From Verrucomicrobiota bacterium (GTDB lineage: Bacteria > Verrucomicrobiota > Verrucomicrobiia > JADLBR01), in assembly GCA_029560585.1 (NCBI GenBank), contig JAKQKQ010000159.1, positions 1-62,130 of the forward strand: a stretch of DNA of 62,130 nucleotides, read 5' to 3'. The translations under genes were made by a program, and so were the position numbers. How positions within the stretch are numbered: position 1 is the first letter of the stretch; every line of letters begins with the position of its first letter. Below are positions 1 through 7,732 of the stretch, in pieces. The notes beneath the pieces are model-generated. The model ran no database searches. It was not told the origin of the DNA and saw nothing but the letters and a program-made list of their open reading frames with translations.

Positions 1-1029
1 GATCGTCTGGCTGGGCTGGAGGTCGGCGTGGAGGGGGCGGATGGGCTTGATCTTCTCCTTGCGCAGGACCTCGTGGTAGGCCTTGACGGCCTCGGCGGGG
101 CCGATCTTGCCGTCGGCGATGAGCCGGAGGAATTCGATGAAGGCCAGGGGGTGCTCGGAGAGGTTGATCTTGCGGCCGTAGAGGGCGACGCGCGCGCCGT
201 GCCTCTTGGCGTCGTGGAGGAGCCCGAAGGCGTCCATGGTCGTGCCCGCGCCGCCGCCGAGGATGCCGACGATCAGGTGCGGGTCGTAGGAGACGAGTTC
301 CTCCAGCGGGCCGGGGCCGTTGTAGGGGATCTTCAGGAAGATGGGCCGTCCCGCCGAGGTCACGCCCGCCAGGCAGCGGATGATGTTGTCGTTGACGAAG
401 GAGCCGACCTTCTTCGGGTCCATGCCGGGGTCGACGTTGGGGTTGAAGACCTCCAGGAAGTAGCGGAAGCGCTTCTTCTCGGCCTCGATGCGGAACCCGT
501 GGAAATCCTCCAGCGCGCGGTAGTCCCAGTCCAGGTCGTTGGTGAAGGTGATCGAATAGAGCCCGAGGTCGGCGCCGAGCAGGGGCCTGGAATGATCCGG
601 CTCGATGTGCCCGTACTTGATGTGGTCCAGGGTGGCGGTGCGGAAGGGCCGGGAGGGCAGGCGGGTGTACTTGCTGCCGCGCACCACCCAGATGTCGGAG
701 GCGTCGTTGGCGCGCGCCGCGGGGGTGATGCGGGTGCCGTCGAAGAGCCGCTCGCGGATGGCGAGCTGCTCCAGGTTATAGGCGGAGAGCAGGACGATAT
801 CGACCAGCCCCTGGCGGATCACGGCCCGGATCTGCGCGCGGTAGTCCTCCAGGGTCTTGTAGCAGCCCTCCGTGGCGTTGAAGCCGTGGGGGCAGGCGTC
901 GCGGCTGGGGCCGGGGGCCGTGATCCCGAAGCCCATGTCCGCGTCCTTCGCATCCGCCAGGATGAACTCCCGGCAGCCGCCGGGGTCCGCGTGGATCGCG
1001 GCCAGTTTCTCATCGAGGGTCTTGCTCAT
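1..1029 (-). CDS. Aldolase-like TIM-barrel protein (3' end cut by window)
   Basis: Read on the minus strand from ATG at 1029, the frame stays open to the window edge (343 codons). The start MSKTLDEKLAAIH is followed by FILADAKDADMGFG, a stretch reminiscent of class I aldolase barrels. Near residue 240 is FLKIPYNGPG, whose lysine sits where a Schiff-base lysine would be expected in the LacD/FbaB/DeoC type of barrel. GGGAGTTMDAF and LYGRKINLSEHP resemble a phosphate-binding end of such a barrel. The start overlaps the upstream kinase by 20 bases, suggesting translational coupling. With the isomerase and kinase in the same run of genes, a sugar-phosphate aldolase role is inferred. The exact substrate is unknown and the C-terminus is missing. 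Confidence 0.6.
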   Translation of the reverse strand, partial: MSKTLDEKLAAIHADPGGCREFILADAKDADMGFGITAPGPSRDACPHGFNATEGCYKTLEDYRAQIRAVIRQGLVDIVLLSAYNLEQLAIRERLFDGTRITPAARANDASDIWVVRGSKYTRLPSRPFRTATLDHIKYGHIEPDHSRPLLGADLGLYSITFTNDLDWDYRALEDFHGFRIEAEKKRFRYFLEVFNPNVDPGMDPKKVGSFVNDNIIRCLAGVTSAGRPIFLKIPYNGPGPLEELVSYDPHLIVGILGGGAGTTMDAFGLLHDAKRHGARVALYGRKINLSEHPLAFIEFLRLIADGKIGPAEAVKAYHEVLRKEKIKPIRPLHADLQPSQTI

Positions 1030-2176
1030 GTCGGGTCCGTTTTCTGATCTTCCTGCCGCGGGGCAATTCACTCGCAACCGCGCGACCGCGATTTGTCCGA
1101 ATCGGGTGTCGCGCCGTCTTGCGCCTTCTCGCGCCGTTGGGCGGCCGCATCATCGCCAACGGCTGATTGCCGTAGCCCAGCAAGCGGCCCATTTGAAGGC
1201 AGACGCGCCACGGGCGAATGGAGCCGGAGCACGTGGCGTCTTCAAGGCTGGCGGCGGCCACGCACACGCCTAACTCCAGCGCCTGATCCAGGGGCCACGC
1301 CTCATGGATGCCAAAGAGCAGCCCGGCCGCAAAGGCGTCCCCCGCCCCGGCCGCGCCGCGGATTCGCTCTGCCGGGACCGCGACGGACCCGAGACGGATC
1401 TCCTTCCCGTCGCGCGGAACGATCACCGCCCCCTCGCGGAAATGCACGACCACCGCCCGCCGCACGCCGCGCTCGAGCACCTCGCGGGCGGCGGCCATCA
1501 CGGCGTTGATCTTTGCATGGCCATCGCGCGCGCAGGCCCGGCCCGTGAGCCGCCCGATCTCAAACTCGTTGGCGATCAGGTAGTCAAGGTGCGGGAGGCT
1601 GGGGCCGACGATCGCCGGGAAATCCGCGGTCTCGTTGCTGACCATGTCCGCCGAGGTGATAAAGCCCATGGCCGAGGCGCGCTCGAGGAGCCGCGCGTGG
1701 CCGTTGCGACCGCCGGGGCCCACCCGATCCAATGCGTCCAGCAGGCAGAAGTATCCCAGATGAAAGATGCGCGCGTTCGACGATCGGAGATCGAAGTGCT
1801 CTTCCGAAAGAATGGCGTTGGCGCCCCGCTGGTAAAAGAAGGTGCGTCGGCCGGTCGAGGCGACGGTCATCACGTCAGTGTACGAGGTCGGCGCGGCATC
1901 GGTCTGCCTTATGCGCGTGCGATCGATACCCAGCGCGTCGCAATCGCGCAGGATCGCCTCGCCGTCCGGATCGTGGCTGATCAATCCCGCCCCCTGCAGC
2001 GGGAACCGGGCGCCCATCAGAGAAAGATCCTTCAGCAGGTTATAGGCGCAGCCGCCATTGGCATTGCGCTGGGATGTGATCGATGCCAGCGCGTCCTGCG
2101 GCGGCCACGCGTCGATCATCTTCACGTGGTCGATGACCCAGTGACCGCCCGCCAATATCCCCAGCCGGTCCGCCAT
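1010..2176 (-). CDS. PfkB-family carbohydrate kinase
   Basis: A ribokinase/PfkB-fold kinase that would phosphorylate a sugar or sugar acid with ATP in the cytoplasm. The N-terminal half has the expected NANGGCAYN substrate-binding region and the C-terminal part has the family signature GAAGAGDAFAAGL with the catalytic Asp of GAGD. ATG at 2176 (MADRLGILAGG) is preferred over a TTG four codons upstream that abuts the stop of the previous gene. The last 60 or so residues are basic and unlike the family, and they run over the start of the next gene; this may be a natural tail or the result of a lost stop. The gene lies between a Gfo/Idh/MocA oxidoreductase and an aldolase-like gene, consistent with a sugar-breakdown operon. 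Confidence 0.85.
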   Translation of the reverse strand: MADRLGILAGGHWVIDHVKMIDAWPPQDALASITSQRNANGGCAYNLLKDLSLMGARFPLQGAGLISHDPDGEAILRDCDALGIDRTRIRQTDAAPTSYTDVMTVASTGRRTFFYQRGANAILSEEHFDLRSSNARIFHLGYFCLLDALDRVGPGGRNGHARLLERASAMGFITSADMVSNETADFPAIVGPSLPHLDYLIANEFEIGRLTGRACARDGHAKINAVMAAAREVLERGVRRAVVVHFREGAVIVPRDGKEIRLGSVAVPAERIRGAAGAGDAFAAGLLFGIHEAWPLDQALELGVCVAAASLEDATCSGSIRPWRVCLQMGRLLGYGNQPLAMMRPPNGARRRKTARHPIRTNRGRAVASELPRGRKIRKRTRHEQDPR

Positions 2177-2188
2177 GATCAGACCCAA

Positions 2189-3547
2189 TTATGCGCACAG
2201 TCCCGCAACCTGCCAACCGTCGCGGTAGGCCCGTCGCAGAAAGCGGTTGGCCTTTGGCTCATTGGGGATGGTCATGCGCGCGGCGTCCCACTCGAGGGTC
2301 TTTCCCGGCACGCGGATCGCGACGGTGCCCAGCAAGATAGCCTCGGTCATCGGCCCGGCCTGCGCGAAGCGCGCCTCGGTCGGCTCACCGCCGAGGCAAG
2401 CGTCCAGAAAATGGTGGTAATGATTCCTCGGCTCAAGGTCTGGCCTCTTCACACTGGCGAATTTCTCTCGCGGCAGAAGGATCGGGCCCGATTTATGGGG
2501 CAGCAGCATCGCCCCCTCGGTCCCGATAAACATCGCCCCTTCTTCCGGGTACTCCGAATCCTGGTAGGGATACAGCGCCTGGATCTCTTTCGGCGGATAG
2601 AATTCGCCATCGAACCACTCGACCACGAAATCCCCCGCGGTTCGCTCGTTGCCGGGAAACACCCAGGTGATGTGATTGCTCTGCGGCCACATCTCGCCGA
2701 ATCGGGCCGGGTCGTTCTTCCAGCTATCCTGCACCTCCGCAACCACGGTCCTCGGCGCGGCCGGCTGAATCCCGAGCCAAAGAGCGCTGAAGAGATGGCA
2801 GCCGATATCGCCCGACCAGCCCGTGCCAAAATCCTGCCACGCGCGCCACACCGCCGGATGGTACACCCCCGGCGCAAAGTCCCGGGCGGGAGCGGATCCC
2901 AGCCACAGGTCCCAGGCCAGCCCGGGCGGCGGCGGCGCCCCTTTCTCCGGGCGGGGTCCAGCGAGCCGCAGCGCCACCGCCTTCTTTCGATTGGAGGCCA
3001 CGTACGCGTGCTTCAGTTTGCCGATGACGCCCTCGCGCAGATACCGCACGGCCATGCGATCGCCCAGGTCGGACGCGTGCTGCGTGCCCAACTGCGTGAC
3101 GACGCCCGCCCGCCGCACCTCCTCGCACAGGGCCCGGACCTCTGCGACATCGTGGCACATCGGCTTCTGCAGGTACACGTGCTTGCCCGCGCGCATCGCC
3201 GACATCGCGATCGACGCGTGCATGTGATCGGGGACCGTGACGTTGACCGAATCAATCTTGTCACCCTCCTTCGCCAGCAACTCCCGCCAGTCCGTGTAGC
3301 GCCGCGCATCGGGCAACTTTTTCGCCGCAATGTCCAGCCGGGCGCGGTCCACGTCGCAAATGGCCACGATCTGCGTCCCGGGATGTGATTGGAAGTTCTC
3401 GAGGTCAACGGCACCCATGCCGGTGACGCCGATGCAGGCGTGGCACAGCCTGTCGTTCGCGGCGAAACTCCTGGGGGCCAGCGCGATCGCGCCCAGTCCG
3501 AGGGTCGTGGCGCGGAGGAACCCGCGCCGTGTCATTCCGTTTTTCAT
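2189..3547 (-). CDS. Tat-exported Gfo/Idh/MocA oxidoreductase
   Basis: NAD(P)-dependent sugar oxidoreductase family. It begins with a twin-arginine signal (MTRRGFLRATTLGLGAIA, ending near RSFA), followed by a Rossmann segment (ACIGVTGMG, then VAICDVD) and the family's EKP-like motif as LQKPM. The C-terminal half (after about residue 200) is the beta-sheet substrate domain with WRAWQDFGTG. ATG at 3547 (MKNGMTRRGF) is chosen because it is the closest start that keeps the signal peptide intact; a start at 3583 would add twelve unhelpful residues. Tat export of this family is common in PVC bacteria, where the enzyme works outside the cytoplasm with a bound cofactor. Its stop is 12 bases before the kinase ATG. 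Confidence 0.88.
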   Translation of the reverse strand: MKNGMTRRGFLRATTLGLGAIALAPRSFAANDRLCHACIGVTGMGAVDLENFQSHPGTQIVAICDVDRARLDIAAKKLPDARRYTDWRELLAKEGDKIDSVNVTVPDHMHASIAMSAMRAGKHVYLQKPMCHDVAEVRALCEEVRRAGVVTQLGTQHASDLGDRMAVRYLREGVIGKLKHAYVASNRKKAVALRLAGPRPEKGAPPPPGLAWDLWLGSAPARDFAPGVYHPAVWRAWQDFGTGWSGDIGCHLFSALWLGIQPAAPRTVVAEVQDSWKNDPARFGEMWPQSNHITWVFPGNERTAGDFVVEWFDGEFYPPKEIQALYPYQDSEYPEEGAMFIGTEGAMLLPHKSGPILLPREKFASVKRPDLEPRNHYHHFLDACLGGEPTEARFAQAGPMTEAILLGTVAIRVPGKTLEWDAARMTIPNEPKANRFLRRAYRDGWQVAGLCA

Positions 3548-3615
3548 ATTATGCTCTAGCTGTTCCCCATTCATATCTTCCAAGGATCTTCCGGTGCGCC
3601 CGCGGCATGCCCGCC

Positions 3616-4659
3616 TCAGCGGGCGCCCATCAGGTGCTTGAGGATGAAAAGTTCCAGTCCCTCGTAGTCGCGGGCCTCGATGAACTGCCGCTCCCTCGAG
3701 CGATCCAGTTCCCGCACTTTCGTGACGAGGTGCAAGAAAATCTCGCGGCTGCTGGCGAGGTGGGCCGTGACCGGCGCGCCGCGCTGCGTGCGCATGGTCT
3801 TCACATCGAGGCCCACGAATTCGCCCCCGCGCCCATAGCCATTCTCCTCGAGCACGCGGACCTGATTGAAGGCCGTGCGCAGGTTGGCCGAACCAAAGTT
3901 CTTGTCCTGATCGTACTTCAGGCCGTTCTGGTCGTTGAGATGAACGCTGGCGAGCTTGCCGTGCGCGAGCGCGAAGGCCATCTCGTCGGATGGATCGAGG
4001 CCGGCCAGCAAGGCGTGCGCGGTTTCGATCAGGCCCTTGACGCGGCCCGGGTCGCTCGAGGCGTAGGCCAGCGCAACGGCGTGGCCGATGGTGGGCACGT
4101 AGGCGTGGTCGGTCGGCTCGTTGGGCTTGGGCTCGATCCAGATCTCGATCGCCTTGTCGTAGGCGAGCATCCGATTCACGACCTCCAGCAGGCGCTGGTA
4201 GGCAACAACCGCGTTCTTCGCCTCGCGCACGTAGGTTCCCTCGCGCGCCAGCCAGAGCACGATGGCCCGGCAGCCGATGGCGCGCGCGATGTCTATGGCC
4301 CGCAGCGTTCGGTCGAGCGCGTACTGCCGATCGGCGGCAGAGTTGGAGGTGTAACCGCCATCCACCGTCTGCGGCGCAAACCAGAGCCGCGGCGCCACGA
4401 ATTCCGGCACCAGCCCCTGGTTGTCGAGCATCGCGCGCACCTCGCCGGCTTTGCGCAACACCTGCGCGGCGCCCAGATCATCCAGGCCCGGCACCACGTC
4501 GTCGTCGTGGAACTGCACCCCCTCGAAACCCAGGGGCCGATAGAGCGCAAATTTTGCCTCGTGGTCGAAGGCGTCGCGCGTATTCGGGCCAAAAGGGTCC
4601 GCCCCCTCGCTGATGTTCCAGGGGCCAAATGAGAATCGATAGGTCGTCGGTATATTCAT
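3616..4659 (-). CDS. Xylose-isomerase-like sugar isomerase with altered metal site
   Basis: Resembles the shorter actinobacterial type of xylose isomerase over most of its 347 residues: RFSFGPWNISEGADPFG at the start, FHDDD (His51), IEPKPNEP (Glu176, Lys178), ETAH (Glu212, His215), KYDQD (Asp250, Asp252) and LDVK (Asp285). In the Streptomyces enzyme these match His54, Glu181, Lys183, Glu217, His220, Asp255, Asp257 and Asp287. The one metal ligand that differs is Asp245, which aligns with His240 in VHLNDQ. The fold and an aldose-ketose isomerase role are well supported; whether xylose is the substrate is not. It is the second gene of a sulfatase-isomerase-oxidoreductase-kinase-aldolase run. 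No signal peptide is seen, so it acts in the cytoplasm. Confidence 0.82.
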   Translation of the reverse strand: MNIPTTYRFSFGPWNISEGADPFGPNTRDAFDHEAKFALYRPLGFEGVQFHDDDVVPGLDDLGAAQVLRKAGEVRAMLDNQGLVPEFVAPRLWFAPQTVDGGYTSNSAADRQYALDRTLRAIDIARAIGCRAIVLWLAREGTYVREAKNAVVAYQRLLEVVNRMLAYDKAIEIWIEPKPNEPTDHAYVPTIGHAVALAYASSDPGRVKGLIETAHALLAGLDPSDEMAFALAHGKLASVHLNDQNGLKYDQDKNFGSANLRTAFNQVRVLEENGYGRGGEFVGLDVKTMRTQRGAPVTAHLASSREIFLHLVTKVRELDRSRERQFIEARDYEGLELFILKHLMGAR

Positions 4660-4831
4660 AGTGGTTCAGTTGTTGCCCGCACTGTACTTGCGTCATCCTC
4701 CCCCCCGCTACGCCTCGGCGCTCAATCGTTGGCACTATCGTCTCAGGCTGGATTGAATCCGCACGTCCGGTGCTCGCGTCTCGCCGGATCACGAGAGGTG
4801 ATCGGGAAGCGCGGCGCCGCGGGCCCTCTTC

Positions 4832-6400
4832 CTACTCGCGAGCCAGCGGGTCGTCCGGGAGGCTTTCCCGCAACGGATCGCCATCCGCCCTCATCACCTC
4901 GAGCAGGCGGCGATGCATCTGGCGGACGAGATCCGCGTGCTGCGGCGCGGCGGCCAAGTTCACGTTTTCCTCGGGGTCGGCCCCGAGATCGTAGAGCGCG
5001 ACCATCCTGGGCTTCGCGGCGAACACGTATTTGTAGTTTGCGGTGCGCATCATGCGGGCGCGGTCCGCGCGCTGGCAAAAGGCGTAGTCGCGCCAAGGTG
5101 CGTCGCTGCCCGCGATCAGTGGGCGCAGGGATTTGCCGTGGAGTCCTTCGGGCACCGGCTGGCCCACATAATCCAGGATGGTGGGCATGACGTCGATCTG
5201 GCTCACGGGCTGGCGCACGACCGTCCCGGGCTTGATCGCGCCGGGCAGGCGCATCAGGAAAGGGATCCGCACCAGGTCGTCGTAGAGGCCGCCGATGGAT
5301 TTTCCAATGCAGCCGTGCGCCCCGACCATGTCCCCGTGGTCGCTGGTAAATATCACCAGCGTCTTCTCCTCGAGGCCCAGCTCTTTGAGCTTGTCGAGGA
5401 TCCTCCCGACCTGGTCGTCGATGTATTTCACCATGCCGTGATAGATGGCCGCGTATTCGCGGAGCCCCTCGTCCCCGGCGAGGTCGCCGAGCCGTTTGCT
5501 GGGGCCTCGCGCATCCCACTCGGGCAGGGCCCGGCTGCCGGGGAGTTCGATCTTATTACGATCCACCATGCTGTAATACGGCTCGGGAATGACCCAGAGG
5601 TCGTGGGGCGGACTCCACGAGACGGTGATCATGAAACGCTCGCGCGCATGCTGCTCGATCCGCCGGATCGCGTCGTCGGTGATGCGCGTTTCGGGCAACA
5701 GCTCTGGCGGGATGACGCTGCGTCCGATGATCGATATATAGGACACGCGATTCTTCGAATCCGCCGTGAAAGCCCGATAGGCCCTCTCGATGGCAGGAAT
5801 CATTTCCACCGGCCGATTCAGATACTTTCCGGGGCCTGAAAAGTTGGCGAACTTCGCCGCTGGCAGGTGCTCCTCAAGGAATCGCCCATACTCGGGGTTG
5901 CTCTTGCCGAGGTAGGTCCGCGGTTCGTAGCAATCGAAATCGCCAGGATTGCCCAGGTGCCATTTGCCGAAGTGCGCCGTCGCATAACCCCGCTGGTGGA
6001 GGATGGTCTCGGTATTGGGAAATGCGTTCTGCGCAAGCGGCGCCTGCCTCGCCTTGCCATCCACGTTCAGCAAGATGCCGTGCCGGTGCGGATAGAGCCC
6101 GGTGATGAGCGATGCCCGCGAAGGCGAACAATAGGGCGTCACGCACGTCGCGTTCTGGAACAGCGCCCCCTCCCGGCCGATGCGATCCATGTTGGGCGTC
6201 GTGATGTATCGGTTGCCCGTCAGCGACAGCGAGCGGAAATGCTGTTCATCCGTCATGAGGAACAGCACGTTGAACCCGCCGCCGTCCTTGCCGTCGCCGG
6301 CAGCATGGGTCGCGGCGATCCAGCCGGCCAAGAGCAGCGCGCGCAATGACCCGACATACCACGAGCCGTAACAGGAGTTGCGGGCGGGGGGCGTATTCAT
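4832..6400 (-). CDS. Secreted sulfatase (formylglycine type)
   Basis: Arylsulfatase-family enzyme that would cleave sulfate esters from carbohydrates. The metal-binding start VLFLMTDEQ is followed by CSPSRASLITG, the C-x-P-S-R signature in which Cys91 would become formylglycine; GKWHLG and TSDHGDMVGAHG give further active-site residues. The N-terminus has a basic stretch and a hydrophobic segment (LRALLLAGWIAATHAAG) typical of an export signal. ATG at 6400 (MNTPPARN) is preferred; an ATG at 6415 is also possible. It is the first gene of the catabolic run transcribed away from the AraC gene, with about 170 bases before the isomerase. Cysteine-type sulfatases need a maturase, and none is in this window. 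Confidence 0.92.
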   Translation of the reverse strand: MNTPPARNSCYGSWYVGSLRALLLAGWIAATHAAGDGKDGGGFNVLFLMTDEQHFRSLSLTGNRYITTPNMDRIGREGALFQNATCVTPYCSPSRASLITGLYPHRHGILLNVDGKARQAPLAQNAFPNTETILHQRGYATAHFGKWHLGNPGDFDCYEPRTYLGKSNPEYGRFLEEHLPAAKFANFSGPGKYLNRPVEMIPAIERAYRAFTADSKNRVSYISIIGRSVIPPELLPETRITDDAIRRIEQHARERFMITVSWSPPHDLWVIPEPYYSMVDRNKIELPGSRALPEWDARGPSKRLGDLAGDEGLREYAAIYHGMVKYIDDQVGRILDKLKELGLEEKTLVIFTSDHGDMVGAHGCIGKSIGGLYDDLVRIPFLMRLPGAIKPGTVVRQPVSQIDVMPTILDYVGQPVPEGLHGKSLRPLIAGSDAPWRDYAFCQRADRARMMRTANYKYVFAAKPRMVALYDLGADPEENVNLAAAPQHADLVRQMHRRLLEVMRADGDPLRESLPDDPLARE

Positions 6401-6516
6401 AAGTGGACGAATCATTACCAGTACTCCACCCCGCCCGGCAAATGGATCCGTGTGTGCGAGCGCGCGCTGCCACGTCCGATTTGCAACCCCGGCCGTAGCC
6501 GCCCATCATATCGGGG
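6401..6516. promoter_or_regulatory. Divergent intergenic region between sulfatase and araC-type gene
   Basis: A 116-base gap between two head-to-head starts. It must hold the promoters of both the sulfatase run (minus) and the AraC regulator (plus), and probably the AraC operator. I see no convincing sigma-70 boxes or clear direct repeats, so only the position and layout support this call. Confidence 0.4.
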
Positions 6517-7422
6517 ATGCAGACGCCGCGCGAAGACATCCGCCTCGGCGCGGGCCAGACCTTTCGGCTGCTGCGCTGGAGCCGGAGTGTCACCCGCGTG
6601 GAGGTGGTGCTGGCGCCCGACAAAGCCGCACCGATCCAGGGACACGGTGACCATTGGCATTACCACCCGGAGACCGAACTGACACTCATCCAGAAAGGCG
6701 CGGGCACGCGCTTCGTGGGAGACTACATCGAGCTATTTGAATCGGGCGATCTCGTGCTCATCGGCGCGAACGTCCCGCACTACTGGCATCTGCGGGGTGC
6801 CTCCGCGGGGCTGTCGCTTCAGTGGGACCTGCCGCTTGAGCACGTCATCTGGAGCTTCAACGAGGCGACGCCCCTCAAGGCACTCGCCGAGGCCGCCCGC
6901 CGCGGTCTCCACATCCGCGGTGCGACCGCCAGCGCGATCCGCCTTCTCATGGATCAACTCACCGCCCTCGTCGGGTTGCCACGCCTCGCCCAATTTCTGG
7001 AACTCCTCTCGGTGCTGGCCGCGGCACCCGCGCGGGACATTCGCCCGTTGGCAGCGCATCCGTTCTCCCTCTCTGGAACCGCCGAACAGCAGGAGGCGGT
7101 GCGCCGGGCCGTCAGCTACATAATCGCCAACTACCGCGAGCCAGTGCGGCTGCCCGACCTGCTGCGCCTCACGGGCATGAGCCGCCCCACCTTCGCCCGC
7201 CAATTTCGCAACCACGCGGGCAAGTCCTTCTCGACCTTCCTCAACCAGGTGCGCCTTCAGGCCGTCTGCCGATCCCTCCGCGATTCCGCCGAACCCATCG
7301 GCAACATCGCGCTGGGCAACGGCTTCAACCAGCTGTCGTTCTTCAATCGCCTGTTCCGCCGCGAGTTCGGGATCAGCCCGGGCGCCTATCGGGCGAAATC
7401 GACGGTGGGGCACACGCCGTGA
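6517..7422 (+). CDS. AraC-family transcriptional regulator
   Basis: 301 residues. The N-terminal half is a cupin-like ligand domain (GHGDHWHYHPETELTLIQKG near residues 42-62, then GDLVLIGANVPHYW). The C-terminal hundred residues hold the double helix-turn-helix of the AraC/XylS family: LPDLLRLTGMSRPTFARQF, then IGNIALGNGFNQLSFFNRLF with the usual FRREFGISPGAYR ending. It likely senses a sugar and controls the divergently transcribed sulfatase-isomerase-kinase-aldolase run. ATG at 6517 directly precedes a sensible protein start. The target sites cannot be named from the sequence. Confidence 0.9.
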   Translation: MQTPREDIRLGAGQTFRLLRWSRSVTRVEVVLAPDKAAPIQGHGDHWHYHPETELTLIQKGAGTRFVGDYIELFESGDLVLIGANVPHYWHLRGASAGLSLQWDLPLEHVIWSFNEATPLKALAEAARRGLHIRGATASAIRLLMDQLTALVGLPRLAQFLELLSVLAAAPARDIRPLAAHPFSLSGTAEQQEAVRRAVSYIIANYREPVRLPDLLRLTGMSRPTFARQFRNHAGKSFSTFLNQVRLQAVCRSLRDSAEPIGNIALGNGFNQLSFFNRLFRREFGISPGAYRAKSTVGHTP

Positions 7423-7469
7423 GGCGGGTCACGGATGTGGGGTCAGTCAAACATTTCTGACAAAGCTCA

Positions 7470-7716
7470 TTCACCGCCTGTGTTCGCGGCCGAACTTCAG
7501 ACTGCCCCGCTTCAGCCTCTGGACCTACTGGCTAACATTGCCGCGAGCCCCAGTGCCCAGTTGCTCCGCGATCCGGGCCCGCGGCACGGCGGTCTGCTCC
7601 GTGATTGCCAGAGCTACGGCCGCTTCCACGGCGCAATGCCCGGCCCCGGCCTCAACTCCCGCTCGCCGATACCGAACTCCTCGCGGGCGCTCTCGATGAT
7701 CCGCGCGGCGCGCTGA
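7470..7716 (-). pseudogene. 3' remnant of a RAYT (REP-associated tyrosine transposase)
   Basis: This 310-base gap holds no intact gene. On the minus strand, one frame reads AARIIESAREEFGIG and, after a frameshift, another reads EQTAVPRARIAEQLGTG and then ARGNVSQ before a TAG stop. This matches the usual C-terminal end of RAYT transposases of the IS200-like superfamily (a helix-turn-helix-like tail ending in NVSQ). The catalytic N-terminal part is absent. Just past it, at 7441-7464, lies GTCAGTCAAACATTTCTGAC, a short imperfect palindrome of the kind that borders such elements. Clearly a decayed mobile element. Confidence 0.65.
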
Positions 7717-7732
7717 TGCTTGGGAGCCTCAG

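Noticed and set aside
28-1047. 339-residue plus-strand frame opposite the aldolase-like gene
   Set aside because: Composition is Gly/Ala/Val/Asp-rich with no family features; the minus strand encodes a sensible protein. Long antisense frames are expected at this GC content.
1304-3388. 694-residue plus-strand frame
   Set aside because: Antisense shadow of the kinase and the Tat oxidoreductase; rich in Arg, His and Pro, no motifs.
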